NCBI GenBank assembly: GCA_029891385.1
Contig: CM057228.1
Span: 37,141,023 to 37,205,022 of the forward strand
DNA length: 64,000 nucleotides
Direction of reading: 5' to 3'
DNA from: Erythroxylum novogranatense
Lineage: Eukaryota; Streptophyta; Magnoliopsida; Malpighiales; Erythroxylaceae
A program made the translations under genes and the position numbers. A model generated the notes under the pieces. That model was not told the DNA's origin. It worked only from the letters and a program-made list of their open reading frames with translations, and searched no databases. Numbering within the stretch: position 1 is the stretch's first letter; every line of letters begins with the position of its first letter. Shown here in pieces: positions 46,453 through 58,326 of this stretch.

Positions 46453-47271
46453 ACAACATTCCTACTCCTTGCAGTTTTGTCATTGTTGTTTCATTTTATG
46501 TTTCTTCTCTGTATTAACGTACTCGGAAGGTAAATATCAAGAGTTTAGGTAAACTTTTGTTCAATTAGGCCGTCAGACGATCACCTAGATTGAATCCAGC
46601 AAGGCTAAGGTGAGGGACATTGGCCAACTTACACTTGAGACGGAGAGAGTGTCTAGCTCAACAACCGAGTTGAGAAAACGAGAGGACATTCCAAGCTCAG
46701 GGGGTAGCAGAAATTAGATAATCAGCAATAGAAGAGCCATTGCTAATGCATCAAAATAATACAACATACATTCTCGCTTTCTCAAAACATTATGATTAAG
46801 TTCCACGGAACTCCATAACAATCCATTTTTCATAAAACAAGAAAACAAAACACCATATTAATTTTAAGGTTTCTTCTTTGTCCATTAATTAATCAATATG
46901 ACAAATGTTAATCAATATGACAAATGTTAATAACAAACCGATCGTATGGATTCTGAATTCTGCAATTTTTTCCTGGAAAAAAATAGAAATGATGAAATGA
47001 TAATCCGTTACAACCCCACGCTGGGATGGGAACAGTAGAGATAAAATCAGTCACTTATTTCCTACTTCTGGCTATTTCTGCAGTTGTTGCTGATACAGAT
47101 GGAAACCAAACTCTGGGGGTTTCCAGATCAAAAAATAGAATTTTGGGGGTTCAAAATCCCTCAAGCACCAACAATGGCCGAAACTTGCCCCAAAGAAGGA
47201 TGCTGTTGCCCCGGTGCTAAGGAACAAGACCCTTATGGCATACATTCTTCCTGTTTCCCGGAAATAACTGT
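46453..47271. other. spacer downstream of the transporter gene
   Basis: It contains the 3' UTR of the minus-strand transporter gene close to 47271. There is a small tandem duplication 'aatcaatatgacaaatgtt' at about 46892-46930. No gene is recognised. Confidence 0.4.
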
Positions 47272-49499
47272 TCATTTGCTTCTTTTCTTGGCTTCACTAT
47301 AGAGGATGACTCCAAAAACTGTAAGGGCATAACCAAGCATTCCAGTGACAGATACCGGATTTCTGAAAATCAAGATCGAAACAACAACAGCCACAGCCCC
47401 TTTTGCATTCCCTAGAACCTGGATGATCAAGTACTCTTTTTAATGTCTTGGAAATGAGCAGAAATAAATGGAACAAGAATAGGAGATGGTTTCTAAGCGC
47501 ATCAAGAGACAAATTAGCAATCCAGGGGTCGAGAACCTCAAAACTTTGAAACTCACTTTCTTCCAATAAGCAAATTACCCAAAGCCCCTTTCCACGTCTA
47601 TCAGAATAAAGGCATATACTTCGAAAGCAAAGAGTGTTAAAGGATAGTGCAACCTCACAACCACCAACCCCAAGGATTAGATGATTTACAGGGCTTCTAA
47701 AAGTAAAATTTAAAAGTACCATCACAATCAGCAACATAAGATCAATTATCCTGTATTCCTAGCACGTCTTCAAGTTAAACATCTCCATTCTATGACCTGA
47801 CCTTCAACTCTACCGACAATAGAATTGTCTCCTTACGAATAAAATCTATAAAATAAGCAGTAAAGTGCAAAATCATTTGATCCACTAATTTTGTTGCCTA
47901 AAAATTGTCAGGAAACAACCACTAAGAAGTGCACTGCAGAAAAAAAGCCAAAAAATTCAAAAAATCGTTTACATTCATGTGGTTATACACGGCATATTTG
48001 ACTAAGATATGGCACTTTGACACATCAGTTCCCTGTTATTAGTTAGTAGAGAAACTTGTTTCCACTAACTTCACAACAAGCATATGTAAGTAGTTTAGAA
48101 CACCACAAGAGCAGTAAACAGCAAATTAAACAAACCCATAAGCAAAGTATCTCATACCTGGAGAGTCAGAGCACTGGTGTGTTTTGTCACCAAAAAATTG
48201 GTCAAATTTACAAAGTATGCCAGTGATGAGTTGAACAGCAGGTACCAGATGATCTTGATGTCATCTCTGGCGAGAGCCAGAGTGATCCCAACAACATTAT
48301 CCTCCATAAGAAGGGTAGCAGGAAGTAAAAATACGACAGCAATTGGAGCCATGTATAGAAGAAGGTTCATAGAATTCAGCTTCTCCCTTTAAGAAGGGAA
48401 AACAAAGCATCAGTATTCATTTCCACATTCATAATGACTAAAATAACTTACGGGTTTACTTTCAAAACAAGGAATTTGATTCAGAAATCAACTAACAATC
48501 AGCCTTACCCCTCGGAGGAAAGTAAAATCCCTTGTAGCACTGATTTGAGTGCCCTTGCAGCTGTGGCAGCAACACACATTATAAACCCAAATAGATGGAA
48601 ACTCGGTTCACCCTACATCATATGACAAGATAAAACATTAGATGATCAGTAAAGGACATAATTTCAGCTATGAGAATACTGGAGCTACCGACTAACAAAG
48701 CACAATCTACGATGTTAACAGTTTTGTTGCAGTATAAAGTAGATTCCTAACTTTTACGTTAGGATTTTTTTCACCCTACACTACATGAAATTGACCACAT
48801 TAAAAAAGCCGTCTCTTCTGATCAATCATGTAAAATTACACATAAAAACAACCGTAATGAGTATATACTACAGGCCAATTCCAGGAGATAGCACCACTCA
48901 ATCTATCCTATAAGAAGACCATTTTATGTTAAAATTGAAACAATCCAATGAAAGGGAACACACAATTGAACACGGCTGACATCAACAAAACTAAAATGAA
49001 TGAACCACATAGGAAAATTGTTAAATCCCCAAATCATAGAAATCATAAAACAACATACCCCACTTGCAATAATAACACCTGTAACGACAGGAATCAAGGT
49101 AACATAGGTCAACCAGGCCTCTCTCTTGAGAGTCATCAAATAAGCAAAAACCGCAGTGAAAAACGGTGTCGTGGCACCAATGGCCTGGTTAAAGGACACA
49201 GGCAAAAACCTCAAGGAAATGTTCCCAAACACAACCGACACGCAGAAGACGAGACTCAAGGCCGTGATCTTGAAGAATTGTTGTCGGGAGCGGATGGTCT
49301 GCATGGGGACCATCTTCATCCAAGCAATAGCCACGTAGCTGAGCAAACTACAAGCCGTCATGTGGCACATGGTCAAGAAGATCGGGTACTTGAACCCGTA
49401 ATTGCTCAACAAGTACTTATTCAGCAGCAGCACGCCTATGTTCGACGAGTACCATGCTGTAACTAGCCCGATTGTGAACAGCCGGGACGTGTTCTTCAT
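47272..49499 (-). CDS. nucleotide-sugar transporter / TPT-family (similar to Arabidopsis At3g11320/At5g05820)
   Basis: Four exons on the minus strand, 49499-49059, 48612-48509, 48386-48158 and 47418-47272, join in frame to 306 aa. Landmarks are [20 protein letters not shown] and [20 protein letters not shown], then [60 protein letters not shown] and [11 protein letters not shown] (a Lys-rich C-terminal tail). About ten hydrophobic helices are evident, typical of the drug/metabolite-transporter fold. The plant KV/A/G subgroup exchanges UDP-sugars (for example UDP-uronic acids or UDP-arabinofuranose) across the Golgi membrane; the exact substrate cannot be read from sequence. An in-frame ATG 9 codons upstream (49526) is an alternative start. 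I chose 49499 because it immediately precedes the conserved N-terminal region. Confidence 0.93.
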
Positions 49500-50188
49500 C
49501 GTGGTTTTTTTTCTCTCTTCCGGCAAGGATCTGAATTTAATTTTAACGGCGGCGATTGAGATTGAGGGGATTCTTCCCGGAAACGCCTGGGGGTTAGGGA
49601 TTAGGTGCGGTTAGGCGCAGTGAATTGGTGTGGATCTACGAAAAGAGAGAGCGCGTGATTGTTATCAGACTGGTCTCCCATGGATCTGTGGCATCATAAT
49701 TAAATTGAGATACGTGTAGATTTGTAAGGATTCGGCGGAATGCGGGTCTCTATATGAACAGAGAGAGAAGAGAAGCAGAGGATTAGAAAATGTAGTGCCG
49801 GCTGTGGCGGTGGCGGTGGCGGTGGCGATGGTGGAAAGCGCGTGGTGGTGGCGTTTTAATTTTTTGGGTTTCCGTTTTCTGTTCGTCTCTCTCTCTCTCT
49901 CTCTCTTAATGTCTGTATGGACGGGAGGGTGTGAGTATTTATTTACGGAATTTCAGGCAGGTGCTACATTTTCATTTTAATAATAGTTTTGACTTTTCGC
50001 GGTATAAATTTCCAGGTGTCGTTTTTACCCATTTATTTTTCTTTAACATCAAATTTTATGGATCCAAAATTCATAAGTAAAAAACAACTAATCAATTAAT
50101 ATTTCGCACTGGACATGACACATGACAAAAGTGGTTAGTTAAAAACATAAAAGTGGTGCAATCATTTTTTTACCGGTCCTAAAATTAA
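49500..50188 (-). promoter_or_regulatory. transporter gene upstream region with GGTGGC and CT microsatellites
   Basis: The minus-strand gene's 5' UTR and promoter lie here. A (GGTGGC)n-like run (about 49802-49828) and a (CT)n run (about 49887-49906, thus GA on the sense strand) are present. GA-rich leaders are frequent near plant transcription starts. Confidence 0.45.
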
Positions 50189-50521
50189 TGTTTTAAAATT
50201 TGGATCGGTCATTGAATTAGAGACTTTACTAATTACCGATTTGACTGATTTAACCACCGGTTGAATTGATGTAATATCATAATTATGTAATAATTATATT
50301 TAATTATATATAATATTAATAATATTTACAAAAATACAAAATATATCAAAAAATACAAAAATAAAAATTTTATTAAACCAGTAATCGGACCGGTCTAATT
50401 TGACCGATCCGACCAATCAATTGATCAATTTTAACTAATTCTCACTGCTTCAATTAAGAACTGATTTTAAAAGATAAATCAGACTGAATAACCGACCGGT
50501 CACTGGTAAGTTTTCAAAACA
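50189..50521. mobile_element. possible MITE with imperfect terminal inverted repeats
   Basis: The left end TGTTTTAAAATTTGGATCGG and the reverse complement of the right end (TGTTTTGAAAACTTACC...GACCGGTCGG) are similar. The interior repeats GACCGGT/ACCGGTC words. It is about 333 bp and non-coding. No target duplication was found, so this is tentative. Confidence 0.45.
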
Positions 50522-51967
50522 GAGCCTAAAATACAACTCCTTGAGCTAGGCCATTGCAGAACCAAACTATTAACCTTTTGTTTTTTTGGTTTTCTAATAT
50601 TTGGCCATCAACGTTGTATTTATGGCCGTAGTTAACGTCGGAAAGGAAGTTTCACGTTTGAAGCATACTTGTCAACTAATTTTGGCAATTAACACGTAGA
50701 ATATGATTGCAGATCACCCAGCAATTCACGTTGTTTTACATTTATATTTTAATTCCCTCAACTAAAGCACGCAACTTCCTTCCACTTCAAGCCCGGGTTG
50801 TGACGTGACGTGATGTTATGTATTTGGGGTCAACTTCGCCTGAGTTGAGAACGTGAAAGAGTTCAAGATCCAAAATACCATTCCTTTATCCAATAAAGGG
50901 TCAGCGTGATTTGTTTTCGCAAGTACCGGACCTATGATCCCGAAACATCTCTTCCTGCACCCGCAGACGTGAACTTCAAAATGCAAACCATTCTACAAAT
51001 GGGCACCTCTTTGCATCTTTTCTCCCACCAAAGTGACAACCAAACGATAAAAGTTAATATACACTAGCCCCCGTAGCATCAAACGTATGGATTCAGTATC
51101 CAATATACTAAGGGCAGCAATGAGAACATCGCTGGGTTTGCCTCTACTGTCTCTAGTTGGCCCATAAAGGCTGTTATTTAATAATGAACAAAAACGCAAA
51201 TGGTCAGGCCGGGATGTTTTGGGATGCACGTATACAAGATCCTATAAGAATAGGATCATGCCAAAAGAAAACGGAGATCTATACTTCAAAAGTCGAATCA
51301 TCTATAATTCAATAAGAAAATGGCGAGCTGAATATTGTGATCAGCCAAAATTGATGTTCATACAGTCTTTAAGTGGACAAAAAACAACTCTTACCAAAAG
51401 AACACACAATACTTAGCATAGAGAAAACGAGTAACAAATGCAGATTGCTTCATGACTTCAACGAACTCAATCTGCCACCTACAATGCCTGAAAAGTGACC
51501 AAGGATTTATATATGGATTAAGAAAAGAATATAATCATTACAAGATTTGAAGGATAACTAAAACTACAATGTCCAAAACCCAAACTAATGACAACGGAAC
51601 AGGACATCTAAAGCAACAAGATAAGATTTATTGTTTTCTATTTAAACACTTCACGAGAAGACAAGCAACTAAGAGCAGGATCACGGCTGTATCAACAGTC
51701 AAATGGATGCACAATAAGAATATTATGCAACAAATCAGCCATATATACTAGACAACACCCCTGAAATAAACCATAAAGGCTTCACATTAAACCAGGGTCT
51801 CACTAGGCAAAATCTCCACACACACACAAAAAAAAATCCAACCTCATGATATCCATAACACGTCCTCCAAGAGATATGGTTAAGCAACGAAACTCGACAA
51901 AATTAAACGGAAAAAAGGAAAAGTTCAATAAAAGCATGAGAAGCATTACAGATGGGATTAAAGTACC
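50522..51967. other. spacer downstream of the eL33 gene
   Basis: This includes the 3' UTR of the minus-strand eL33 gene at its right end. Short open frames on either strand (for example 50993-51229 minus, 51219-51416 plus) show no recognisable domain. Confidence 0.4.
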
Positions 51968-52949
51968 TTATATGTTACTGGGGTACATGAAGACTCGGAC
52001 CCTAGCTCCCTGCAGACGAAATAAGACATATTCAACAACGAGAACAACAAGAAACTTTGATACAGCAATCAAGAAACGGGTTTTACTCCATTACCATGGA
52101 CTTTGGAGGCAGATTGGACTTGAACTTGGCTCGAACAACACCACTGTTACCATGAGGTCTGGTGACCTTGCCCCAAATGCAACGATAATGTGATCCATTC
52201 TTCTTCACCTTGGCCTTGTAAATATAAGCCAATCGCTTCCCAGCATACCATGCAACGTCATCCTTGGTATTCACTCCCTCAATCTGGAGAAGTGAAGTGT
52301 TTGGATATTGGTTTGACTTCGACCTGGCATCCAACTAACCATCACATCTCCAAACCAACACATACCACATAATTCTACACAACTACTTTTCCAAATCCCC
52401 ATTTACGGAAAGCAACAACAAGATCGAAATTGATTGTCAAGAAACTAATATTTATTTAGCTACAATTTTTTTTGCAGCAATCATATCTTTGCATCATCTA
52501 CAAACCCCGAGATACACTATAGTACTGCCAAACAAAAATAACCCAACTATTTCATTTCCATTCTTCGTCAAAGTAATGTAATAATCTAATTTCCCTGTTC
52601 TAGAGCTTTTAACAATAAAAACCAAACACCCTATAAATGCCCAAACCTGTGACAACAAATTTTCTATTTAAAAGTTTAAATTTCTCACAAGGCAGGCTTA
52701 ACAACAACCCACGAACTATAAGGCATGCATTGCATTGAGGGCCAAGATCATTACCTCTTATACCCCAAGATGGTTCCTCTCACGTAGAGTCTAAAACGTG
52801 AAAAAGAAAACAGAAGAAAAATCACGAAACATACTAGATTATACTAAAAAAAAAAAATCGCACATAGACGATCAAGAAAAACAACAAAAAGACCATATAA
52901 ATGCATAGATTTCAGACCTGACTCTCTCCCCTTGGCGTCCCTTGACCAT
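51968..52949 (-). CDS. RPL35A: 60S ribosomal protein eL33 (L35a)
   Basis: Four exons on the minus strand, 52949-52918, 52790-52755, 52323-52095 and 52009-51968, join in frame to exactly 112 aa, the family length in plants. The sequence begins [20 protein letters not shown] and contains [40 protein letters not shown] and [11 protein letters not shown], and ends with [13 protein letters not shown]. The last exon encodes only 13 residues plus the stop. The protein is a structural component of the large cytosolic ribosomal subunit. All splice sites are GT/AG and no disruption is seen, so the gene looks functional. Confidence 0.97.
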
Positions 52950-53038
52950 TTTCGATTTGGTAACCTCTCTTACCCACAACTCTGTCTCCGCGAAACAGCT
53001 GAACCGAAGTGACTGCGAGAAGCACACCCCCAGAGGCT

Positions 53039-53155
53039 AAAACCCTAGTTGCCGACTGGTCCGCTTAAATAACAACCATACTCAACGGGCTGGCCCGGGG
53101 CTCCTGAAATTCGCTTTTAAGAGTATTGTTTGCTTGGGCCTGTTAAATCACAACA
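53039..53155 (-). promoter_or_regulatory. eL33 promoter elements: telo-box and site II-like motifs
   Basis: AAAACCCTAG (telo-box AAACCCTA) lies at 53039-53048, about 90 bp upstream of the start codon. GGGCTGGCCCGGG (about 53088), TTGGGCCTG (about 53135) and ATGGGCTAA (about 53156) contain TGGGCY-type site II cores. Telo-box plus site II is the classic combination in plant ribosomal-protein promoters and ties expression to growth and cell division. Confidence 0.75.
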
Positions 53156-53260
53156 TGGGCTAATTTTTAATTTGATTTTGAGATTACTGTTGGGTAAGCA
53201 CAGGCTCCTAATCATGTTCAACTTTTAATATCAGCCAGCCGTACTGGTAAGGATCCATGT

Positions 53261-53849
53261 TGAAAGTGGGCTTGTCGCTTTCATTCGGAAAGTGAAGGTG
53301 GCATAAAGAACATCTCTTAAGTCGCATGTTTCTTTGTTTTCGTTTTTTCTATAGGTTTTTTTGTGATTTTTGTAAATTGAAAACGACCTTTTAAATCATA
53401 TTTGGTTAAATACATTTGTATATTTTATTTTAAAAATATAAAACGAAAATTAGTTTGCAAAAGAATGTGAAAATCATGTTTTCGTTATTTTTAAAAAAAT
53501 GTTTTATTTTTTTCGAAAAAACATTTTCACAAAAACAAGTCATTTGCTAGATTATAGAGATACAAGAAAACCTCAAGGTTTATATGAATTGTTTAACTAC
53601 AGGCATTCTTAATTAAGAAATAATATTGAAAAAATTTTCAAAAAATATTATTGAAAAATATTTTGTTGTCCTAAAACAAAATTTTGTATACTTAAAAACA
53701 TGACGAGTTATAATACGAATAATCAAAAGTAAATCGCTATTACTTATTATATTATATACAATTATATTTGGTTCTCCAAATTTAGTCGAATCAGCTGCTT
53801 TCATTGAAATCCATCGCCTTCCTCCTTCGTGATTTAATATGGCGTGAGT
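53261..53849. other. AT-rich spacer
   Basis: Partly self-complementary 'gttttcgtttttt ... gaaaaaacattttcac' segments (about 53331-53545) could be a small MITE, but I cannot define ends or a target duplication. No gene is recognised. Confidence 0.4.
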
Positions 53850-54763
53850 ATACCTGTAAAACAAGGAAGGCTAGTCGGGGGTGATGTCCCAATTAGCCCC
53901 TCCGACTATCAAGTAAGTTTCTAGTGAAGATGGGATCGATGAATTCAGAAAAAACGACTTAGGTTATGATCGCATACCTGAATTATGGGAGAATAATACC
54001 TTATATACGAAGTAGTAATCAGGTTTAGGTCTTGTTACGTATCTGCATGGGAGATCTCCTTCTGCTAATGGGCCGGGGAGTAAAGTGGGCTTTGACCTTA
54101 GAGCTGATCTTCGATGAACGGGCTGATCGGCCCACGGGTCGTCTTGATTGGGTTCGAGCTCGGAATGGCCGACCCGACCATAAGCCCCCCTACTCCTCGA
54201 GTCTGAGCGAAGAGAAGGGTCGGAGGAGTACGTAGAGGCTTTATAGCTCGATCACAGGATGACTCGGGGTTGGGTCGATCGGTTGAGCCTTGAGATATAG
54301 CTCGTCTGTTGATCAGCTAAATGGAATAATTGATTGGTCGGGCAATGTCGTTGTAGCCCGATCATTTGGCGGCCGGGTGATTTCGATTGGTCGGATGTCG
54401 ATCGTTCTTGCAAGCTACTACTCTTTCGGGTTGGTCTACCGATCGTTCCAAATGGTCGCCTTCGACTATTATTGCGAGCCCACTCGCTAAAGCAAGCCGG
54501 CCATTCGCCATCGGCGAGGGGTGAAGGCAATTGGAGCATTTATTAGTGGATCGCGCTTCTTGTCTCGATGACTTTCGAAATCAAACGATCGTCTTTATAA
54601 TCGCTTACCCAGCTTGTCCCGTCGTCCTTTCAACTGTTCGCGCCCTTCCGGATTTCGAGTAACCCTGATTTGCCTCTGTTCAGATCGTGCCGTGTGTCCT
54701 GGGGTAGCTCGGATGTTCTCCACGCGTCGGGCTTTGGCTGGATCATAATTCGAACGTTGTCTC

Positions 54764-54984
54764 TATAAATATCAGAGTTGACAGACGGTTTGCTTTTTCT
54801 TCACGCTTATTTCATTCTTGCCGTCTTCTTGCTTTCCTCCGTTTTCTCCCTGTTCTTGCTTCTGTTCTTTCTTATTCTCATTTCCAGAAGTTGTTTTAGG
54901 CGTTGTTCGAGTTTCCGATTTCTTACCATTGAATAGGTACGTCCCCTTCCCTCATTCTCATCTTCTAGATTCCTCTTAAAAAAT
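54764..54984 (+). promoter_or_regulatory. plus-strand TATA box and CT-rich leader before the antisense ORF
   Basis: CTCTATAAATATC at 54761-54773 is a good plant TATA box. It is followed by a pyrimidine-rich leader ('ttcttgctttcctccgtttt') typical of plant transcription starts, about 200 bp before the ATG at 54985. This suggests that the opposite-strand ORF had its own promoter. Confidence 0.5.
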
Positions 54985-57332
54985 ATGTCATCTAGCGGTT
55001 CTCGGAGTGAGGTTTCTCCAAGTGGTTCTGCTGACGGGAGGTCGTCGTCGGAGGTTATGGCTGAGGTGGCAGCGATGTCAAGGTTAAGGGATGTTGAAGA
55101 GATCACAACAAAGGAACGGAAGGACGGGCTGATGGTGAAGGAGCTGCCCAAGGGTAAATCAAAGATGTCTGTGGCGGAGTTGCGCCGGTCCATCCTTAGG
55201 AACAGTATCCCTCAGGATTGGGAGCCCAGGTTGGCTTCTGAGGATGAAGGAATTGCAAGCAGCAGAGGTGGGTGGATTGTCGTCTCTGAATATTTCTTTT
55301 CGATCGGAGGCTTAAGACTGCCGTACGTGCCGATCGTGGATGAAGTGTGTACTGATTTTCAATTGCGGCCTAGTCAGATCCCTCCGAATGGGTGGCGTTT
55401 CATTAATGGACTCGTGCTGTTGTGCCACCAATTTGGCTGTCCGCCCTCGGTTAACATCCTGTGTCATTTTTTAAGGATGAGTCAGAGTCCGAGCTCTGGG
55501 GGTGGCATCCTTCCACGATGTACAAGGATGCCCTAGACGCCTAAATGGACGTCCGAAAAAATTACATGGCGGACAAAATACTTCTTTGTGAAGCCCCCGG
55601 GGTCTTCTTCCGTGTCCCAACAGTGGAGGTATCCCCAAGCCGAGCGGTAGTGGGCCGTATAAAGCGAGAGGTAGTGGGCCGTATAAAGGAGCTCGGCCCG
55701 TATAACTTTGCTCGGCTCATCTCGGGGTATGGCGGGGGGGCCTCTGCCAACTCTCTTCTGATTGACCCCATGCCATGAGTTGGTGGGCTAGAGAGGAACC
55801 GCCTTTGGTTGATCTCTCGTGGTTGATTTATCTTCTTTGTTCGTAGGTTTTGGATTCAGTTTCTAACATGTTTCCCTTGTTTGTGCAGCTATGGTCAGGG
55901 TTAACACATTCCCCGGCGCCCCCAAGTCCATCAAGAGTAAGCGTCAGGTCGCAGGGCCTTCGGGAGGCCAAGGTCGGGGAGACAGACGAGAGGCCAGTTC
56001 GATGGTCGCTCGGCCAATCGCTACCGGGCCGCGACGTATTTCTCTGGCCGTCTCCGAACCATTGGCGGCGCCTGCTGTAGTCGCCCCGCCTGATCAGAGC
56101 ATTGTTGTAGTCGAGGAGGAGGAGGAGGTCGAACGACCTCTGAAGAGGAGGAGGGCCACCAGAGTCAACGACCAATCTCCCAGTTCCCCGGTGGCCGACC
56201 GATCTCTTTGTCCTTTGGCGGCTAATTGTCCTTCGGTGGTCGACCAATCTCCCCGTCCTTCAAGCCAACTCAAAGGAAAGGAGATAGCGGGTGACGTCGG
56301 GTTGTGTGAGTCTCTGATCAAGCTGCCCAGGGATTCCACAACTACTGATATCGGCGTTGTCCGTCACATCTTGGAAAGGATTACTCCTCCCGCGGACGGG
56401 GAGAAATTTGACCAGAGGGGCAATAAGGAAATGGGGTCCCTACTCCTGCGTACTTGCCTGAGGAGCTCGATGATGTCATTCGAGACAAGCAGCGTTTGGA
56501 CGCTACGGGACCGTGAGGTTCGGGACTTTCAGAGCGTATGCAGCCCCGAAGGGCGAGCCAAGGTAGAAGAGGAGAGGACTTTCTAAAGCTCAAAATTCTT
56601 CTTTAGGAGGAGAAGAAGATTCGGGAGGAGGCGGCCAAGATTTTGAAGGCCCAAGTTGACACGGGAGAAAGAGATGCGCCATGCGAGCTCAGCTCACAAA
56701 GGAGGAGCTCCAAAGGGTAAAGGCGATGGCTGAGAGGACCAAGCTATCTGAGGAGTATGCAGTTTTGCGGGGGCAGTGGGAGTCGGAGAGAGTGCTAAAG
56801 GAGAAAGCCCTCCGAGATCATGCCAGGCCCTCCAAGATCATGCCTGCACCGAGGATACGCTAAGGAGGGTACAAGCCTCGGTGAAGGAACAAAGGGTCGA
56901 GGCGATCCTGCGATGGCGGAGGCGTTCTTGCAGGGCGAGTGCTTGAGTATTCCTGCGACCGCCCTCATGATCTTGAAGAATTGTTATGACACCTGCATTC
57001 CTGAGGGGTCGGACGGTCCTTCGTTTGATGCGTTCGCCGAGCTGTTGCTTCCTGCCGCTCTTGACCTTTCTCTGGAGGAAGTGAAGGAGAGGGTCGCGGA
57101 AGACCGGGGACCCGTCCCGATTGAGGAGCTGGACCTTAGCTCGGTCGAGGAGGACGAGCTTCCTCATGATGATGCTTCTGTCCCCGCTTCGACTCTTCCG
57201 CCTGATTCCGGGGCTTCCCCCGTGTATTCTCCGGTTATTCTCCTTCTCCTCCTCCTGTTCATAGCCCCCCTTCTCCCCAATTGTAGAGCTCACCTGGTCG
57301 GGCTTGTGACCAGGGCAAAGAGAAATCAATGA
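54985..57332 (+). pseudogene. antisense-oriented ORF of the gypsy element, Transposase_28-like (PF04195 type)
   Basis: The 183-codon first exon-like stretch contains YFFSIGGLRLPYVPIVDEV, then LRPSQIPPNGWRFINGLVLL and CPPSVNILCHFLRM, the pattern of the plant 'putative gypsy type transposon' domain. An in-frame TAG at 55534-55536 interrupts it, and the same frame continues KWTSEKITWRTKYFFV, the next block of the family. After GT/AG-bordered gaps, later segments (55891-56586, 56820-57332) give a basic, low-complexity middle, a heptad-like region and a C-terminus with GECLSIPATALMILKNCYDT and an acidic Ser/Pro-rich tail. The function of this protein family is unknown. The copy has at least one stop and probably frameshifts. 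Confidence 0.65.
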
Positions 57333-57424
57333 ACTTTACCTTTGCTTCATTCGTTGTCTTTTTTCCATGTTTATGCTCTTTACTTTCTATGTATGTTGAG
57401 TTTTGGTGGAGTAGCTCGTGGTCG

Positions 57425-57930
57425 ATAGGTTTGAATCGATCGACCGCAGTCGATTTGTATCGATGCCGAGCGAGGGTCCCAAGGCACTAGACTTGGCGAC
57501 CCAACCGATCGTAGTTGATCAATGTAAAATGCCGGGCGATGGCGATGGCGATGGCGAGAGTCCCGAGGATCTTGTCTCGGCGACCCGACCGACCGTAGTC
57601 GATCTATGTAAAATGCCGGGCGATGGCGATGACGAGGGTCCTTAGGATCTTGTCTCGGCGACCCGACCGACCGTAGTCGATCTATGTAAAATGCCGGGCG
57701 ATGGCGATGACGAGGGTCCCGAGGATCTTGTCTCGGCGACCCGAATCGAATCGTAGTCGATCTATGTAAAATAACGGCGATGGCGATGGCGAGGTCTCGA
57801 GGATCTTGTCTCGGCGATTCGACCAATCGTAGTCGATCTATGTAAAATGCGGGCGATGGCGATGACGAGGTCCCGAGGATCTTGTCTCGGCGAATTCGAC
57901 GCATCGTAGTCGATCTATGTAAAATGCCAG
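57425..57930. repeat. 78-bp tandem repeat, about 6.5 units
   Basis: The unit spans 'gacccgaccgaccgtagtcg', 'atctatgtaaaatgccggg', 'cgatggcgatg.cgagg' and 'tcccgaggatcttgtctcgg'. Two central copies (about 57578-57733) are nearly identical and exactly 78 bp long. Outer copies carry 1-5 bp deletions. On the minus strand the unit is 26 codons and reads as repeated AFYIDRLRSVGSPRQDPRD, so it stays open through 57904-57380. Confidence 0.92.
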
Positions 57931-58326
57931 GCGATGATTGATTGACTTTCTACTCTTTGCCATATGCGATATAACTCTTTTTGCCAATAAATCAGAACCC
58001 TTTATTAATGATAACGAGGAATGGATCATTAAAAACCCGTCTGGCGGGGACGGAAAAGGTACCCACATGTGGACAAAAAGGATAATAAGGAAAGATTGAC
58101 AAAAATAAAACTTATCTATTGGTAGAAAGCCTTCAAATTCGGGAGTTCCAGGCCTCGGTAGAATCTTCCCTTTCTCATCGCCGAGGATGTAAGAACCATG
58201 CCCGACTTGCTTAACCACTCGATAGGGTCCTTCCCACTTCGTCCGAGCTTTCTGGATGTTTTCCACCGCCTCGGCTTTTAAGAAGACGCACCCACCTACC
58301 TTTACATCGCTTCTTTGACCTTTCAT
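57838..58326 (-). pseudogene. gypsy integrase C-terminal segment, end of pol
   Basis: The minus strand reads MKGQRSDVKVGGCVFLKAEA, then KWEGPYRVVKQVGHGSYIL and LPRPGTPEFEGFLPIDKFYF, the terminal integrase module of Tat/Athila-type elements ('GDLVLRK.E ... W.GPY.V ... YKLE'). The open frame then runs on into the 78-bp repeat array, which is unlikely to have been part of the original protein. Confidence 0.8.

Noticed and set aside
48948..49466. 172-codon plus-strand frame
   Set aside because: It lies antisense to exon 1 of the intact transporter gene and has no recognisable domain.
57380..57904. 174-codon minus-strand frame with 26-residue repeats as a real protein
   Set aside because: It is explained by a 78-bp tandem repeat. 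Outer units contain frame-changing deletions and there is no homologous protein that I recognise. Kept only as a repeat observation.
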